NCBI GenBank assembly: GCA_002345145.1 | Contig: DDVC01000220.1 | Span: 1-48,199, forward strand | Direction: 5' to 3' | Source: Bacteroidetes bacterium UBA2322 | GTDB taxonomy: Bacteria > Bacteroidota > Bacteroidia > Chitinophagales > UBA2359 | DNA: 48,199 nucleotides | Part shown: positions 28,801 to 36,173 of the stretch, piece by piece | Position numbering within the stretch: position 1 is the first letter of the stretch | How the letters are laid out: the number at the start of each line of letters is the position of its first letter | The notes under the pieces: model-generated | What the model saw: the letters and a program-made list of their open reading frames with translations, nothing else | What the model was told of the DNA's origin: nothing | Databases searched by the model: none | Position numbers and translations under genes: made by a program

Positions 28801-29151
28801 CGGAAGGGTGCCGTAACTGATAACAAAATTGCCGGCAGCTGTGCAGTTGTTCATATCAGTAACGGTTACAACATAGGTGCCGGGGCATAAATTGGTTACA
28901 GTAGGTGTATTTATACCGGGATTAAAGTTCCACGAGTATGTGTATGGGGTAGTGCCACCAGTGGCAAAAACTTGGGCAAAACCATTGCAAACATCGCAAG
29001 TAGTGGGTCCGTATTCAAATGCAATGGTGAGGGGTGCAGTGCCTGCGGGGTTGCAATCTATTTGCGCCTGTGCTGTTTGGCAGGAGAGGAAAAGGAAGAG
29101 GAGGGTGGCAAGGAGGGTAGGGAAAGAAGTTTGTTTTGTAGAAATATACAT
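22855..29151 (-). CDS. Giant SprB/PKD/FN3 repeat adhesin-like protein, T9SS type B
   Basis: About 2,098 residues from the ATG at 29151 (MYISTKQTSFPTLLATLLFL ... TAQAQ, a signal peptide). A TTG two codons upstream is possible but unneeded. The body alternates SprB-type Ig repeats (YxYxWSxG...LxxGTYxVTVTDxxGC) with at least five PKD domains (WDFGDG motifs at residues ~990, ~1073, ~1150 and ~1537, and WNFGEP at ~300). Two near-identical SprB+FN3 modules lie near residues ~1640-1870. A PGGGGGGDC glycine spacer sits near residue 940. Residues ~2006-2098 are the gliding-associated type B signal (FSPNGDAVNSLF, WNRWGQ, GNVTLIR). Expected to be a large cell-surface adhesin exported by T9SS. No catalytic domain is seen. 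Confidence 0.9.
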   Translation of the reverse strand: MYISTKQTSFPTLLATLLFLFLSCQTAQAQIDCNPAGTAPLTIAFEYGPTTCDVCNGFAQVFATGGTTPYTYSWNFNPGINTPTVTNLCPGTYVVTVTDMNNCTAAGNFVISYGTLPPTTIALNVTQPNCGSNNGAITALATGGGVSGGYIYQWSSGATTPTITNLQAGTYCVTVTDAVGCTAQQCAVLQPVLNINSQPATCELCNGSISLPDSSLYVITSTNGITQTYIGPVELNGLCTGFYNIFNQTTNCQGSAEITNLNLPFTADADFTTSVGNADVLYACTGQPIQFFAPDGNLSVLWNFGEPTSPNNTSNLPNTTYTYQNTGAYTITLIAQGCTDADTLQRTIIIEQGIAPTIDCASLVCPGVEQTYTTPVVCDTYNWTVTGGSITAGQNTADITVVWNDVAMGTVELTVGDCDGSTICNPVGSIQVPIVSNNLPINGPDVVCANTLAVYSVPQYGGVQYTWAVAPAASGTVVWQQYNQAGVQWHTADGAIQVNAVSSLVGCSSVSSMPVEVNQVYTLSGFDLVCRGAEVTYTASSGLHNWTVTGNASIVGSGANTNSINVQVGLGFTGYTVSATPANPTQYCNYPQTITVNIGDQPAPPLILSSGYVCPGNAYTYEIASPAAGVSYFWNVTGGTPATGSGSALSITWNVGSPTYTILVTAQSNSAPFCTAALGTNIPPLTSLVIDGSDDLCAGDKVLYTAQPFLPDLNYEWTINPPLAGSVVAGQGTVSAEVQWNAGFPFVTLSVNACNVSQDLLVAIHPLPSPTVTASGNLCAGSSISIGVTPPVYSQYEWQNGSISPATGVSAGGSYVVTVTDVNGCQGVGSINVHEYPLPDASISPQDLPLVCTDNLKNIDISALVAPGYNYLWFVNGSSFGGSVNTVTHTGTTTVANFNYSVVVTDANGCQNTSNTVTIEQQICNFNPGSCPGGACPIPGGGGGGDCDALPGAVIGNEPVTPYCFDLTFQNISVGGSNFVWDFGDGSPLVFVPDTSPQNHTFNEPGFYVVKITGTFPNANPIPPLCNYMSYSVVEIPLKADFDLISPCLGTATQFTDRSRTSVNTTITSWNWDFGDGNSATDANPAHIFPASGNYEVTLTISDGFCTSTITKTVTIYDLPDAGFTIPSQICQATAANFIPDANPNAITWDWDFGNGATVSAPAPDQTYLQDGNYTVQLAVTDNRGCTNTGSQTITVLPVSNGAISPAALTACEGQTITLTAPAGAGYLWNNNITTPTLAAAQTGSYTVTVTQANGCTFNTPPVQLNFAPLPPAGITPPTSPANLCPGATLNLNANAGTGYAYAWSTGQNASGITIPYASVPASGLTVTVTVTDSQTGCTNVSLPVNINAINLPPPAINPNFPADLQLCEGETLTLTATHPTLSNFTWNNGAAGNAITVSAAGNYAVVVTDANGCTNAAGVSVGVNEGGDMAPIPVGCYDYCELQPFSVPNVFSGYQWLLNGAPIAGANSHTFVPPQTGNYQLQITTVWGCQDTSDMLSLNLTDCLECLVSAAFTHTLSCSTIQLNSAGASGNGALSYSWDFGDGNTSTTPSPSHSYATSGNYTVCLTVTNLAADGDTCTNSTCTDIVINGADLLSIATDSVTDANCGEADGSISITVLGNNPPYNYQWSDLITDEDRINLPAGAYDLTVTDSGGCSATASFTIAELPLAASPLACLSATQSELTVTWTAVNNASGYELTINGGSPITLLPDVTDYTFTGLVSGVDYVVTLVVLAPSPCIGSVPSIVTCTTLIDPCLLNSPTAATQATDTPCGASEGNITLTVTGGAAPYTYLWSNQSPDENPANLPGGAYTVTVTDALGCTATATATVGEYLPAPTLSCLNATDTALTVTWTAVNGASGYELTINGGSPIPLLPDVTDYTFTGLQSDTNYNISLIASASGSCVASAAALATCLTAPPACTPENIGATIAADTEMVQPGEPATLTVTATGLTGNLSYMWAANGITTACGDSICIFTPDVPTTYAVTVTDMYNCTATASLFIDVRMPNKVVAPNAFSPNGDAVNSLFRLAGFNVAEVQFSVWNRWGQKVYDSGITTNLSLGWDGTFKGQDCELGVYVFQANIRYTDGSTDWVKGNVTLIR

Positions 29152-29267
29152 AAGCAAGTAGATTACGAGGTTAATAAAATGTTGTGGTCAGTTCTTGTAA
29201 ATGATGTTTTGAAAAGTTCTTCTGCAATAAATAGGCAACTTACAGTGCAGCATTTGTATTGCTGTTA

Positions 29268-29275
29268 CAAAATTA
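29268..29275 (-). promoter_or_regulatory. Candidate -7 element (TAATTTTG) for the giant adhesin
   Basis: Read on the minus strand this is TAATTTTG, matching TAnnTTTG. Transcription would start near 29261, leaving a ~110-nt leader before the ATG at 29151. No good -33 TTTG is visible. Confidence 0.35.
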
Positions 29276-29388
29276 CCCTTTTTACCCAATATCCAGCATA
29301 TTGCTTACATGCAATTAGTAGTAAAATGGGCGGGGTTTGGTTGCTTTAATGGGGTAAAAAAGTAAGCAATAATCAGTTTACCGGTTCA

Positions 29389-29423
29389 TTTGCTACACAA
29401 AACAAAAAACAAGGCTAAATTTG
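29389..29423 (+). promoter_or_regulatory. Candidate promoter for the aminotransferase operon
   Basis: TTTG at 29389-29392 and TAAATTTG at 29416-29423. Spacing is 23 bp rather than the usual 19-20, so the -33 assignment is weak while the -7 match is exact. The leader to the TTG start would be ~68 nt. Confidence 0.35.
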
Positions 29424-29497
29424 TGCTGCTTACCATGCTGCAAACCCCTTTTACTTGCATTTAAACCAACCAATTCACCCACCCTCAATAGCTCTGC

Positions 29498-30652
29498 TTG
29501 AAAAATATACCATCTAAATTGCCCGAGGTAGGTACTACCATTTTTACGATTATGTCGGCAATGGCAAAGGAATACAATGCCATAAACTTGTCGCAGGGTT
29601 TTCCCGATTTTGACAGCCCCGCGCTGCTTACCGATTTGGTTTATGCTTACATGAAAAAAGGGTACAACCAATACGCTCCCATGCCCGGATTGCCGGCATT
29701 GCGCGAGCAGTTAGCCCAAAAAATAACAAGGCTTTACCCCTCCTGCACACCCAATGCCGATACCGAAATAACCATAACCGCCGGCGGTACACAGGCTATA
29801 TATACCGCCATTACCGCGCTGGTTCATGCCGCCGATGAAGTAATTGTGTTAGAGCCCTGTTATGATTGTTATGTTCCGGCAATACAACTTTGTGGAGCCG
29901 TGCCGGTATATGTTTCGTTGCAACCGCCTCAATATAGGGTTCCGTGGCAGGAGGTGCGGTCAAAAATAACTGCCAAAACCCGCATGATAATCATCAACAC
30001 GCCACATAACCCTACCGGCTCTGTTTTTACTGCTCAGGATATGGCAGAACTGCAAAACATCACATCGGGAACCGATATTTTAGTGTTGAGCGATGAAGTG
30101 TATGAACACGTTATTTTTGATGACCAATTGCATGAAAGTATTCTTCGTTATCCCGATTTGTATGCGCGCAGTATAGCGGTGTTTTCGTTTGGTAAAACTT
30201 TTCACAATACCGGCTGGAAGGTGGGTTATGCCGTAGCGCCCCCGTACCTTACCGCCGAAATAAGAAAAGTACACCAATACCTTGTTTTTTCGGTTAATAC
30301 GCCGGTGCAGTATGCTCTTGCAGAGTATCTCCAAAACCCCGAACACTACCTAACCCTGCCCGAATTTTACCGTCAAAAGCGCGATTTATTCCTCCAACTT
30401 ATACAGGGCAGCCGTTTTAAACCGCTGCATACATCGGGCTCTTATTTTCAATTGTTAGATTACAGCGCTATTGCCAACCATAAAGATACCGATTTTGCCG
30501 TTTGGCTTACACAGCAGGTAGGGGTGGCTGCCATTCCCGTATCGGTTTTTTACCACCAACCGCACACGGTGCAAGATAAACTGCTTCGGTTTTGTTTTGC
30601 CAAAAAAGACCAAACCCTTGAACAAGCTGCCCAAAAATTGCTTAAACTCTAA
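29498..30652 (+). CDS. PLP-dependent methionine/glutamine aminotransferase (YbdL/KAT-like)
   Basis: 384 residues, fold-type I class I/II aminotransferase. The PLP-binding lysine is K233 in SFGKTFHNTGWKVGY. NTPHNPTG and the LSDEVYEH segment are the usual cofactor and Asp/Tyr contacts. N-terminal SKLP..GTTIFTIMS and INLSQGFPDF are characteristic of the methionine aminotransferase/KAT branch. The start appears to be TTG: an in-frame TAG lies nine bases upstream and the next ATG (29552) would remove the conserved SKLP..GTT segment. It lies 12 bp before an omega-amidase gene. In known pairs, glutamine-driven transamination of the methionine keto-acid gives methionine and alpha-ketoglutaramate. Confidence 0.88.
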   Translation: MKNIPSKLPEVGTTIFTIMSAMAKEYNAINLSQGFPDFDSPALLTDLVYAYMKKGYNQYAPMPGLPALREQLAQKITRLYPSCTPNADTEITITAGGTQAIYTAITALVHAADEVIVLEPCYDCYVPAIQLCGAVPVYVSLQPPQYRVPWQEVRSKITAKTRMIIINTPHNPTGSVFTAQDMAELQNITSGTDILVLSDEVYEHVIFDDQLHESILRYPDLYARSIAVFSFGKTFHNTGWKVGYAVAPPYLTAEIRKVHQYLVFSVNTPVQYALAEYLQNPEHYLTLPEFYRQKRDLFLQLIQGSRFKPLHTSGSYFQLLDYSAIANHKDTDFAVWLTQQVGVAAIPVSVFYHQPHTVQDKLLRFCFAKKDQTLEQAAQKLLKL

Positions 30653-30664
30653 ATCCTATTAGTT

Positions 30665-31456
30665 ATGCAACCTGCCGATGCGTTTACCCTTACCCTCATT
30701 CAGCCCGATATACGCTGGGAACAACCGGCAAAAAACTTAGCCCTATACGAGCGCCTGTTTCCCACCCAACCTACCGATGCCGTTATACTGCCCGAAATGT
30801 TTACCACCGGTTTTACCATGAACGCCGCCGGCGTAGCCGAGCCTATGTACGGCGCTACTATGCAGTGGATGCAAAAAATGGCGTCTGCCCTTCAATGCTG
30901 CATTGCCGGAAGTTTGATTATAGCCGAAAACGGACATTTTTACAACCGGTTTGTTTGGGTTTATCCCGATGAAAACCAAGAGCCTACCTGCTATGATAAA
31001 AGGCACTTGTTTAGAATGGGCAAGGAGCATGAAACCTACACCCCCGGCAACCGGCAGGTTTATGTGGCGTATAAGGGTTGGCAAATTATGCTCCAAGTAT
31101 GTTACGACCTTCGTTTTCCGGTGTGGAGCCGCAATAACCCGCATAACCCCTACCACCTGCTGCTGTATGTAGCCAACTGGCCGCAGGTGCGCAGCTATCC
31201 GTGGGTGCAACTGCTAAAAGCCCGCGCCATTGAAAACCTGTGTTATGTGGCGGGGGTAAACAGAGTGGGCGCTGATGGGCACGGTGTTTACCACTCCGGC
31301 AACAGCCTGCTGCTAAACTTTAAAGGCGAACCCCTGTGGACAAAACAAGACGAGACAGCCGTTTACACCCATACGCTTTCTTATCCCGATTTGGAACAGT
31401 TCAGGCAGCAGTTTGCCGCCCTGCAAGATGCCGATGATTTTGGGTGGGTAGGGTAG
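30665..31456 (+). CDS. Omega-amidase, nitrilase superfamily (YafV/Nit2-like)
   Basis: 263 residues with the full nitrilase triad: E44 (ILPEMFTTGF), K111 (YDKRHLF) and C145 (LQVCYDLRFPVW). The FRMGKEHETYTPGN segment is typical of the YafV branch. The enzyme hydrolyses alpha-ketoglutaramate to alpha-ketoglutarate and ammonia, pulling the upstream aminotransferase reaction forward. The 12-bp spacing indicates an operon for methionine salvage / glutamine transaminase-omega-amidase flux. Cytoplasmic. A stem with a T-rich run follows (31477-31523). Confidence 0.9.
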   Translation: MQPADAFTLTLIQPDIRWEQPAKNLALYERLFPTQPTDAVILPEMFTTGFTMNAAGVAEPMYGATMQWMQKMASALQCCIAGSLIIAENGHFYNRFVWVYPDENQEPTCYDKRHLFRMGKEHETYTPGNRQVYVAYKGWQIMLQVCYDLRFPVWSRNNPHNPYHLLLYVANWPQVRSYPWVQLLKARAIENLCYVAGVNRVGADGHGVYHSGNSLLLNFKGEPLWTKQDETAVYTHTLSYPDLEQFRQQFAALQDADDFGWVG

Positions 31457-31476
31457 GCGGGGTGGATTGGTAAGGC

Positions 31477-31523
31477 ACAATTGAGGGATTTTGGGTTTTA
31501 AATTCCAATTGTTGTTTTTATTT
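31477..31523 (+). terminator. Probable terminator of the aminotransferase-omega-amidase operon
   Basis: Arms ACAATTG (31477-31483) and CAATTGT (31506-31512) enclose a 22-nt loop and are followed by TGTTTTTATTTT. The stem is AT-rich and the loop long, so strength is moderate. Confidence 0.45.
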
Positions 31524-31549
31524 TCCGGGTTAGGCTACCAATCGTCGGG

Positions 31550-33448
31550 CTAAGATAGGTTATCAATATCGGATACTTGAATGATACTGTTTTCAAGTTC
31601 GTCTTTAATTCTGTCGAATGTAGTTTTGTTTTTCAAAAATTTGGTGTGTAGGTCATCACGGTTGACAGCTTGCTGCTCATTTTCGGAGTTAGGTAGTTTA
31701 TCTTTTAAAAATTTAGTTATAAAAAGGTAGATTTTTTTTATTGCTGTTACATCTCCTGTTTCATATTGCTTTATAATCTGTGTTGTAACAGAAGCATCGG
31801 GGCTTATTTTTAGGGAAATGTATTTGGCAAATGCAACCCTACATAAAGCCAATAGGTGAAACAAGTTACTATCGGGCGCATCGGCAAACGATTTATTGTG
31901 GAGCGTTAAAAGCACGTCCATGGCATAATAGCCGCTGAGCATATCGTAAAAGTTTGTTTGTCGGTTAAATATCCTTTCATAAAGTCCGTCTTTGTGGTCT
32001 TTATGGGATATAAAAAGTAAATCCTTTTTATTTAATTGTGCAAACTCAAAGGCAGCTATTAGGGTTGTAGGTTCTTGCAGGGTAAAGGCTAAGTATATGG
32101 CTGCAAAAAGCGTGTTGGGGATAATTTTGATACCATTAGTATCAAGAACATCTTTCATGTCATTTATTCTAAACTCGCCCCTGCGTTTTTCATACCAGTA
32201 TTTTGTGGTATAAGATTGTTGTTGAAGTTCTTCCTGTATAGGGTCGTTAGCATAAAAATCTCTGTCCTGAATTGGATTTTGAGAATTGGTAAAGCGGGTA
32301 ACATTGAGGTCAAAATCTTTTCCACCCGATTTTAACAACCTAAGCGTAACCAAAATTTCGCTGTCCATTTTAGCTCTATTGGCTGCCGAAGCATTTTGAT
32401 AGGCGTTGTAAAGCGCATACACTGTTTGTGCCCCATTTATGATTTGCAAGCCATTTAAAATAAATTTTTCGGCTTCTTTGGCAATGGTAGGAAATGGGGC
32501 ATAAGTAATGGCGGTAATACCATTATTGTAATACCAAAAATGCGCCGGATTATCTATGGCAGTCTGCTCTATTTCCTGATTAAAATCGGATTTCAGTAGC
32601 GGATTGCGCACGTTTCTATGGAAGAGGTAGAAGCCATATTTAGCAAACAAATCGTGTAATATGCCCGGACGTATCAAAAAGACATAAGAGTCATACGGTT
32701 TTTCAATTTTAATGTAATTTCCGTGCTTTGCATTCAATCTTTCAACTTGTAAATCAATTTTAACCTCTTCGGGATTATGGTATTTTTCAAGTGGGTTTTC
32801 GGGGTCTATTTTTTTTATTTTCTTTTCTATATAGTCGTTTTTAAGCCTATTCAGGTCAATTATTAAAATTTTAGTTCTTTCATGTTCGGCTTCAAAAGAG
32901 GCTATATTTTCATTCGTTTTAGGGTTAAACCTGCACAACGAAAGAAAGATGAATTTAACCTCTCCATTTTGCTTTATATGTTCGTTTAGCTGTTCTAATT
33001 TCTTTTTAAGTTTTGGATTTACCTGTTGTATATCACCTCTCATAATGGTTTCAAAATCATTTAGCGCTTTTTTTATTTCGCCTGCCGGTATTTCGGTATT
33101 TGATTTGTTGCTATTGTTCCATTTGGATTGAACAACATAAAAAATGGTATTTCCAAGACTATCTTTGTTGTCAAAAACAATATCGCAGGAGGCATCGCTA
33201 TCAGAAAATTCAAGGTTATTATCAGCAGTATTGTTTTGTTTGGGCAGTGAGGCGCTATCAGTTATATAATCTTGATAGTTTCCTTTTCGGGCATAAAATT
33301 CCAGAAACCAAATCAGCAGTGCATAGGATTTGCGCATGTCATCTGAACGTTCGCCTTTTACGGACTTTAAAAACCTATCATCTTTAAATTTCTCTAAGAT
33401 AGACGCAAGTTCCTTATCTATCAATTGATAAAAATTGATGTTTAACAT
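31550..33448 (-). CDS. AIPR-family protein (candidate abortive-infection phage defence), PD-(D/E)xK-like N-terminus
   Basis: 632 residues. Residues ~330-345 carry LQIINGAQTVYALYNA, the hallmark of the AIPR family (abortive infection phage resistance). The N-terminal ~120 residues contain D89 (CDIVFDN), a beta-hairpin and VVQSKW (Q107-S108-K109). This is the D...QxK arrangement of Mrr-like PD-(D/E)xK nucleases, which often process DNA. No signal peptide or membrane segment. It is monocistronic, with no recognisable partner on either side, and its codon use is more AT-rich than the housekeeping genes beside it, consistent with transfer. Family is confident; nuclease activity and anti-phage role are inference. 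Confidence 0.82.
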   Translation of the reverse strand: MLNINFYQLIDKELASILEKFKDDRFLKSVKGERSDDMRKSYALLIWFLEFYARKGNYQDYITDSASLPKQNNTADNNLEFSDSDASCDIVFDNKDSLGNTIFYVVQSKWNNSNKSNTEIPAGEIKKALNDFETIMRGDIQQVNPKLKKKLEQLNEHIKQNGEVKFIFLSLCRFNPKTNENIASFEAEHERTKILIIDLNRLKNDYIEKKIKKIDPENPLEKYHNPEEVKIDLQVERLNAKHGNYIKIEKPYDSYVFLIRPGILHDLFAKYGFYLFHRNVRNPLLKSDFNQEIEQTAIDNPAHFWYYNNGITAITYAPFPTIAKEAEKFILNGLQIINGAQTVYALYNAYQNASAANRAKMDSEILVTLRLLKSGGKDFDLNVTRFTNSQNPIQDRDFYANDPIQEELQQQSYTTKYWYEKRRGEFRINDMKDVLDTNGIKIIPNTLFAAIYLAFTLQEPTTLIAAFEFAQLNKKDLLFISHKDHKDGLYERIFNRQTNFYDMLSGYYAMDVLLTLHNKSFADAPDSNLFHLLALCRVAFAKYISLKISPDASVTTQIIKQYETGDVTAIKKIYLFITKFLKDKLPNSENEQQAVNRDDLHTKFLKNKTTFDRIKDELENSIIQVSDIDNLS

Positions 33449-33494
33449 AGAGGGTATAATTTAAGAACCAAATTTGAAGAGAACGTGAAGAAGA

Positions 33495-33502
33495 CAAAAT
33501 TA
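33495..33502 (-). promoter_or_regulatory. Candidate -7 element (TAATTTTG) for the AIPR gene
   Basis: Exact TAnnTTTG match on the minus strand; predicted leader ~40 nt to the ATG at 33448. No -33 TTTG at the usual distance. Confidence 0.35.
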
Positions 33503-33625
33503 GTTCAAATTTTGGTCTCGCAGGTTATGCAGTTTGGTTTAATTTGCGCAACCCATAAAGATGGAACTAATTGCCCACTTAGCGTTAATTTTTTCTGTAA
33601 GGCTGTAATTGGGTTACTTCATTTA

Positions 33626-33967
33626 CTAATGCACCCTGCCGCCCAATGGCACGGTTTCATCGGGTTGTAGCAAAACGATATGCCCATGTTCATCGGGCAA
33701 GCCCAAAACCAATACTTCCGACATAAAATCGGCAATTTGGCGGGGCGGAAAATTAACCACCGCTACCACCAATCGCCCTATCAGGTTTTGGGGCGTGTAG
33801 TGGTGGGTTATCTGTGCCGAACTTTTTTTGACGCCTAATTCTGTGCCAAAATCAATGCGCAATTTGTAGGCAGGTTTTCGGGCTTTTTCAAACGGTTGCA
33901 CTTCAATAATTATACCCACACGCATATCTACCTGTAAAAACTGGTCAAAACTGATAGGAGAAGTCAT
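33626..33967 (-). CDS. csaA: CsaA-like tRNA-binding-domain protein
   Basis: 113 residues, the full length of CsaA. It is a single OB-fold tRNA-binding domain with the diagnostic segments VDMRVGIIIEVQPFEKARKP, KKSSAQITHHY, LIGRLVVAVVNFPPRQIA and SEVLVLGLPDE. CsaA has been described as an export-related chaperone with tRNA-binding ability; the exact cellular role remains loosely defined. It is cytoplasmic, on the same strand as the carboxylase gene upstream (27-bp gap to its stop), so the two may be co-transcribed. Confidence 0.93.
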   Translation of the reverse strand: MTSPISFDQFLQVDMRVGIIIEVQPFEKARKPAYKLRIDFGTELGVKKSSAQITHHYTPQNLIGRLVVAVVNFPPRQIADFMSEVLVLGLPDEHGHIVLLQPDETVPLGGRVH

Positions 33968-33994
33968 GGCAGTGGGTTTAGGCTAAGGGTATCA

Positions 33995-35962
33995 TTAGTT
34001 GGTTATTTTGAGCAGCATGGCATCGGCAGCTACCGATGTTTTTTCGGTTACATACACTTCTTCTACCGTTCCGTCTTCAAATGCTTCAATGGCATTTTCC
34101 ATTTTCATACTGGTAAGCACCAGAAGGGTATCGCCGGTTTTTACCTTATCGCCGGTTTTAACCATTACTTTCACCACTTCGCCGGGCATGGGCGAAGTGT
34201 AAGCGCCTTTTACCTGCTCGGTCTTTTTTTCGGGAAAGGGTGATACTTTTTGGAGTGTAATGGAGCCCCAATCGGGCTGATGGAGATAGAGCTGTTTTGG
34301 GGTATCGGCAACTAAAAATTTAACCCGATGTTGGTTAATCAAACAAACCACCTCACCCGCTTGCCAATGGAGCAACTCTACTAAAAATAACTGATTGGCA
34401 AGGGTTATTTCAAACCGGTGATTGTTGAGGTATTTGTAAGCAATTTCTATTTCGGCGCCGCCCCAGTTAAACACTTCTTTTTGGGGTTGGTAGTAATTAT
34501 TGCGCCAGCCGGCAGGAATTTGGGTTAGCGCAGGTCGGTTGTTTTGACGTTTTTGCCACTCATACAGCATGGCGGCAATGGCATACTTATACATGCGCTC
34601 ATCGGTAAGGTGGCGGGCATTGTAGGTAAACACTTTTCCTAAGAAATGGGTATCAAAACTGCCTGCCTTAAACTGTTCATTTTCTAAAATTTGAATCAGG
34701 AAATCCTTGTTGGTAGTTAGCCCCAACACAGCCAGCTCTTGCAAAGCGCGGTGCATTTTTCTGATACAATCGGGTCGGTTGGGGGCATAAGCAATTACTT
34801 TGGCAATCATAGGGTCATAGTAAATATCAATAACCGAGCCTGTTTCTACGCCGGTATCGTAGCGCATACCGCCTATTTTACCGGTATGCCACAGGTAAAT
34901 AGCGCCGGTAGTAGGCAAGAAATTGTTGGCAGTATCTTCGGCATACAGTCGGCACTCAATGGCGTGTCCTTGCTGGGTAAGGTCTTGCTGCGAGTAGGGG
35001 AGGGGTAAACCCTGCGCCACCTCTATTTGCAACTGCACCAAATCTAAACCGGTAACCATTTCTGTTACGGGGTGTTCTACCTGCAAACGGGTGTTTACCT
35101 CCAAAAAATAAAAATTGCCTTCGGGCGTAAGGATAAATTCTACCGTGCCGGCATTATCATACCCTATGGCTTTGGCAGCTTCTACGGCGGCATTGCCCAT
35201 TGCCTCCCTGAGTTGTGGGGTAAGCGCCGGCGAGGGCGACTCTTCTATGATTTTTTGATAGCGGCGTTGTATGCTGCACTCCCGCTCAAAACAGTGTATG
35301 GCATTGCCGTATTTATCGCCAAATATCTGAAACTCAATATGCCTTGATGTGTCAAAGTATTTTTCTATCAGCAAGGTATCATCGCCAAAGGCTGCCAGAG
35401 CTTCCCGCTTGGCGGCTTCAATAGATTTTTCTAACTCAGTATCTGCCCTTACAATGCGCATACCCTTTCCGCCCCCGCCCGCCGATGCTTTTAACAATAC
35501 AGGAAACCCTATGCGCAGGGCTTCCTCTGCTAAGGTTTGGGTACGTTGGTCTGCCCCTTTGTAGCCGGGAATGGTAGGAACGCCGCGTTCCTGCATAATG
35601 TTTTTAGCGCCTATTTTAGACCCCATTAGCTCAATGGCGCGGGCATTAGGACCAATAAACACCAATCCCTCCTGATATACGCGATGGGCAAAGGCGGCAT
35701 TTTCCGATAAAAAACCGTAACCCGGGTGTATGGCATCGGCACCGGTTAGTTTGGCTGCTTCTATAATTTTGTGTAAGTCTAAGTAACTTTCGGCTGCCTG
35801 CTTACCTCCTATGCACACAGCTTCATCGGCAGTTTTTACAAACAGGGCATCTTTATCGGAATCGGAATAAATGGCTACGGTAGCAATGCCCATATCGGCA
35901 CAGGTGCGCATGATGCGAAGGGCTATTTCGCCCCTATTAGCTATCAGTACTTTGTGTATCAC
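33995..35962 (-). CDS. Biotin-dependent acyl-CoA carboxylase alpha subunit (biotin carboxylase + BCCP)
   Basis: About 655 residues from a GTG at 35962, giving MIHKVLIANRGEIALRIMR, the normal N-terminus of the family. An ATG at 36049 adds 29 unconserved residues and lies upstream of the likely promoter. Order: biotin carboxylase N-domain (HPGYGFLSENAAF), ATP-grasp (SAGGGGKGMR, FLEVNTRLQVEHPVTE), biotin carboxylase C-domain (GHAIECRLYAEDTANNFLP), a beta-rich linker, and a biotinyl domain with K620 in TSMKMENA, 35 residues before the end. It forms carboxybiotin for a separate carboxyltransferase beta subunit, not in this window. Acetyl-, propionyl- or methylcrotonyl-CoA specificity cannot be fixed; the fused form and length fit the methylcrotonyl/propionyl types. 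Confidence 0.9.
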   Translation of the reverse strand: MIHKVLIANRGEIALRIMRTCADMGIATVAIYSDSDKDALFVKTADEAVCIGGKQAAESYLDLHKIIEAAKLTGADAIHPGYGFLSENAAFAHRVYQEGLVFIGPNARAIELMGSKIGAKNIMQERGVPTIPGYKGADQRTQTLAEEALRIGFPVLLKASAGGGGKGMRIVRADTELEKSIEAAKREALAAFGDDTLLIEKYFDTSRHIEFQIFGDKYGNAIHCFERECSIQRRYQKIIEESPSPALTPQLREAMGNAAVEAAKAIGYDNAGTVEFILTPEGNFYFLEVNTRLQVEHPVTEMVTGLDLVQLQIEVAQGLPLPYSQQDLTQQGHAIECRLYAEDTANNFLPTTGAIYLWHTGKIGGMRYDTGVETGSVIDIYYDPMIAKVIAYAPNRPDCIRKMHRALQELAVLGLTTNKDFLIQILENEQFKAGSFDTHFLGKVFTYNARHLTDERMYKYAIAAMLYEWQKRQNNRPALTQIPAGWRNNYYQPQKEVFNWGGAEIEIAYKYLNNHRFEITLANQLFLVELLHWQAGEVVCLINQHRVKFLVADTPKQLYLHQPDWGSITLQKVSPFPEKKTEQVKGAYTSPMPGEVVKVMVKTGDKVKTGDTLLVLTSMKMENAIEAFEDGTVEEVYVTEKTSVAADAMLLKITN

Positions 35963-36004
35963 TATTTTGTTGTAAATGGGTGGAGAGATGAAAGTATTGC
36001 GCCC

Positions 36005-36012
36005 CAAAATTA
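36005..36012 (-). promoter_or_regulatory. Candidate -7 element (TAATTTTG) for the carboxylase gene
   Basis: Exact TAnnTTTG match on the minus strand, predicting a start near 35998 and a 36-nt leader to the GTG at 35962. Its position argues against use of the ATG at 36049. Confidence 0.4.
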
Positions 36013-36111
36013 GGGTGTTATTTGGTAAAATATGCCACCGGCGAGGCAAAAATCAATGTTTGCATTGAAAATTTTTGTTCCTACGTATGCCGAATTTGCT
36101 AAACAGACGAA

Positions 36112-36152
36112 AAAAAGCCCGATGCAGGCGCTACAACTACATCGGGCTTTTT
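36112..36152 (-). terminator. Rho-independent terminator of the thioredoxin-fold lipoprotein gene
   Basis: GCCCGATG (36117-36124) pairs with CATCGGGC (36140-36147), flanked by runs of A and T on the two sides so it can act in both directions. It lies just after the stop at 36174 and before the carboxylase promoter. This is the clearest classical terminator in the window. Confidence 0.85.
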
Positions 36153-36173
36153 AGGAGACAGGCAAGCAATTAG

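Larger units (their letters stand above)
29152..29497. other. Divergent promoter region
   Basis: This ~345-bp gap separates two divergent genes and contains no convincing coding frame. It carries candidate -7 elements in both directions (29268-29275 minus; 29416-29423 plus). Confidence 0.4.

Noticed and set aside
28972..29349. Plus-strand frame across the divergent promoter region
   Set aside because: It is mostly antisense to the signal-peptide region of the adhesin and has no protein-like features.
35963..36049. ATG start at 36049 for the carboxylase
   Set aside because: The 29 extra residues are unlike the family and lie upstream of a TAnnTTTG element; GTG at 35962 gives the conserved IHKVLIANRGE N-terminus.
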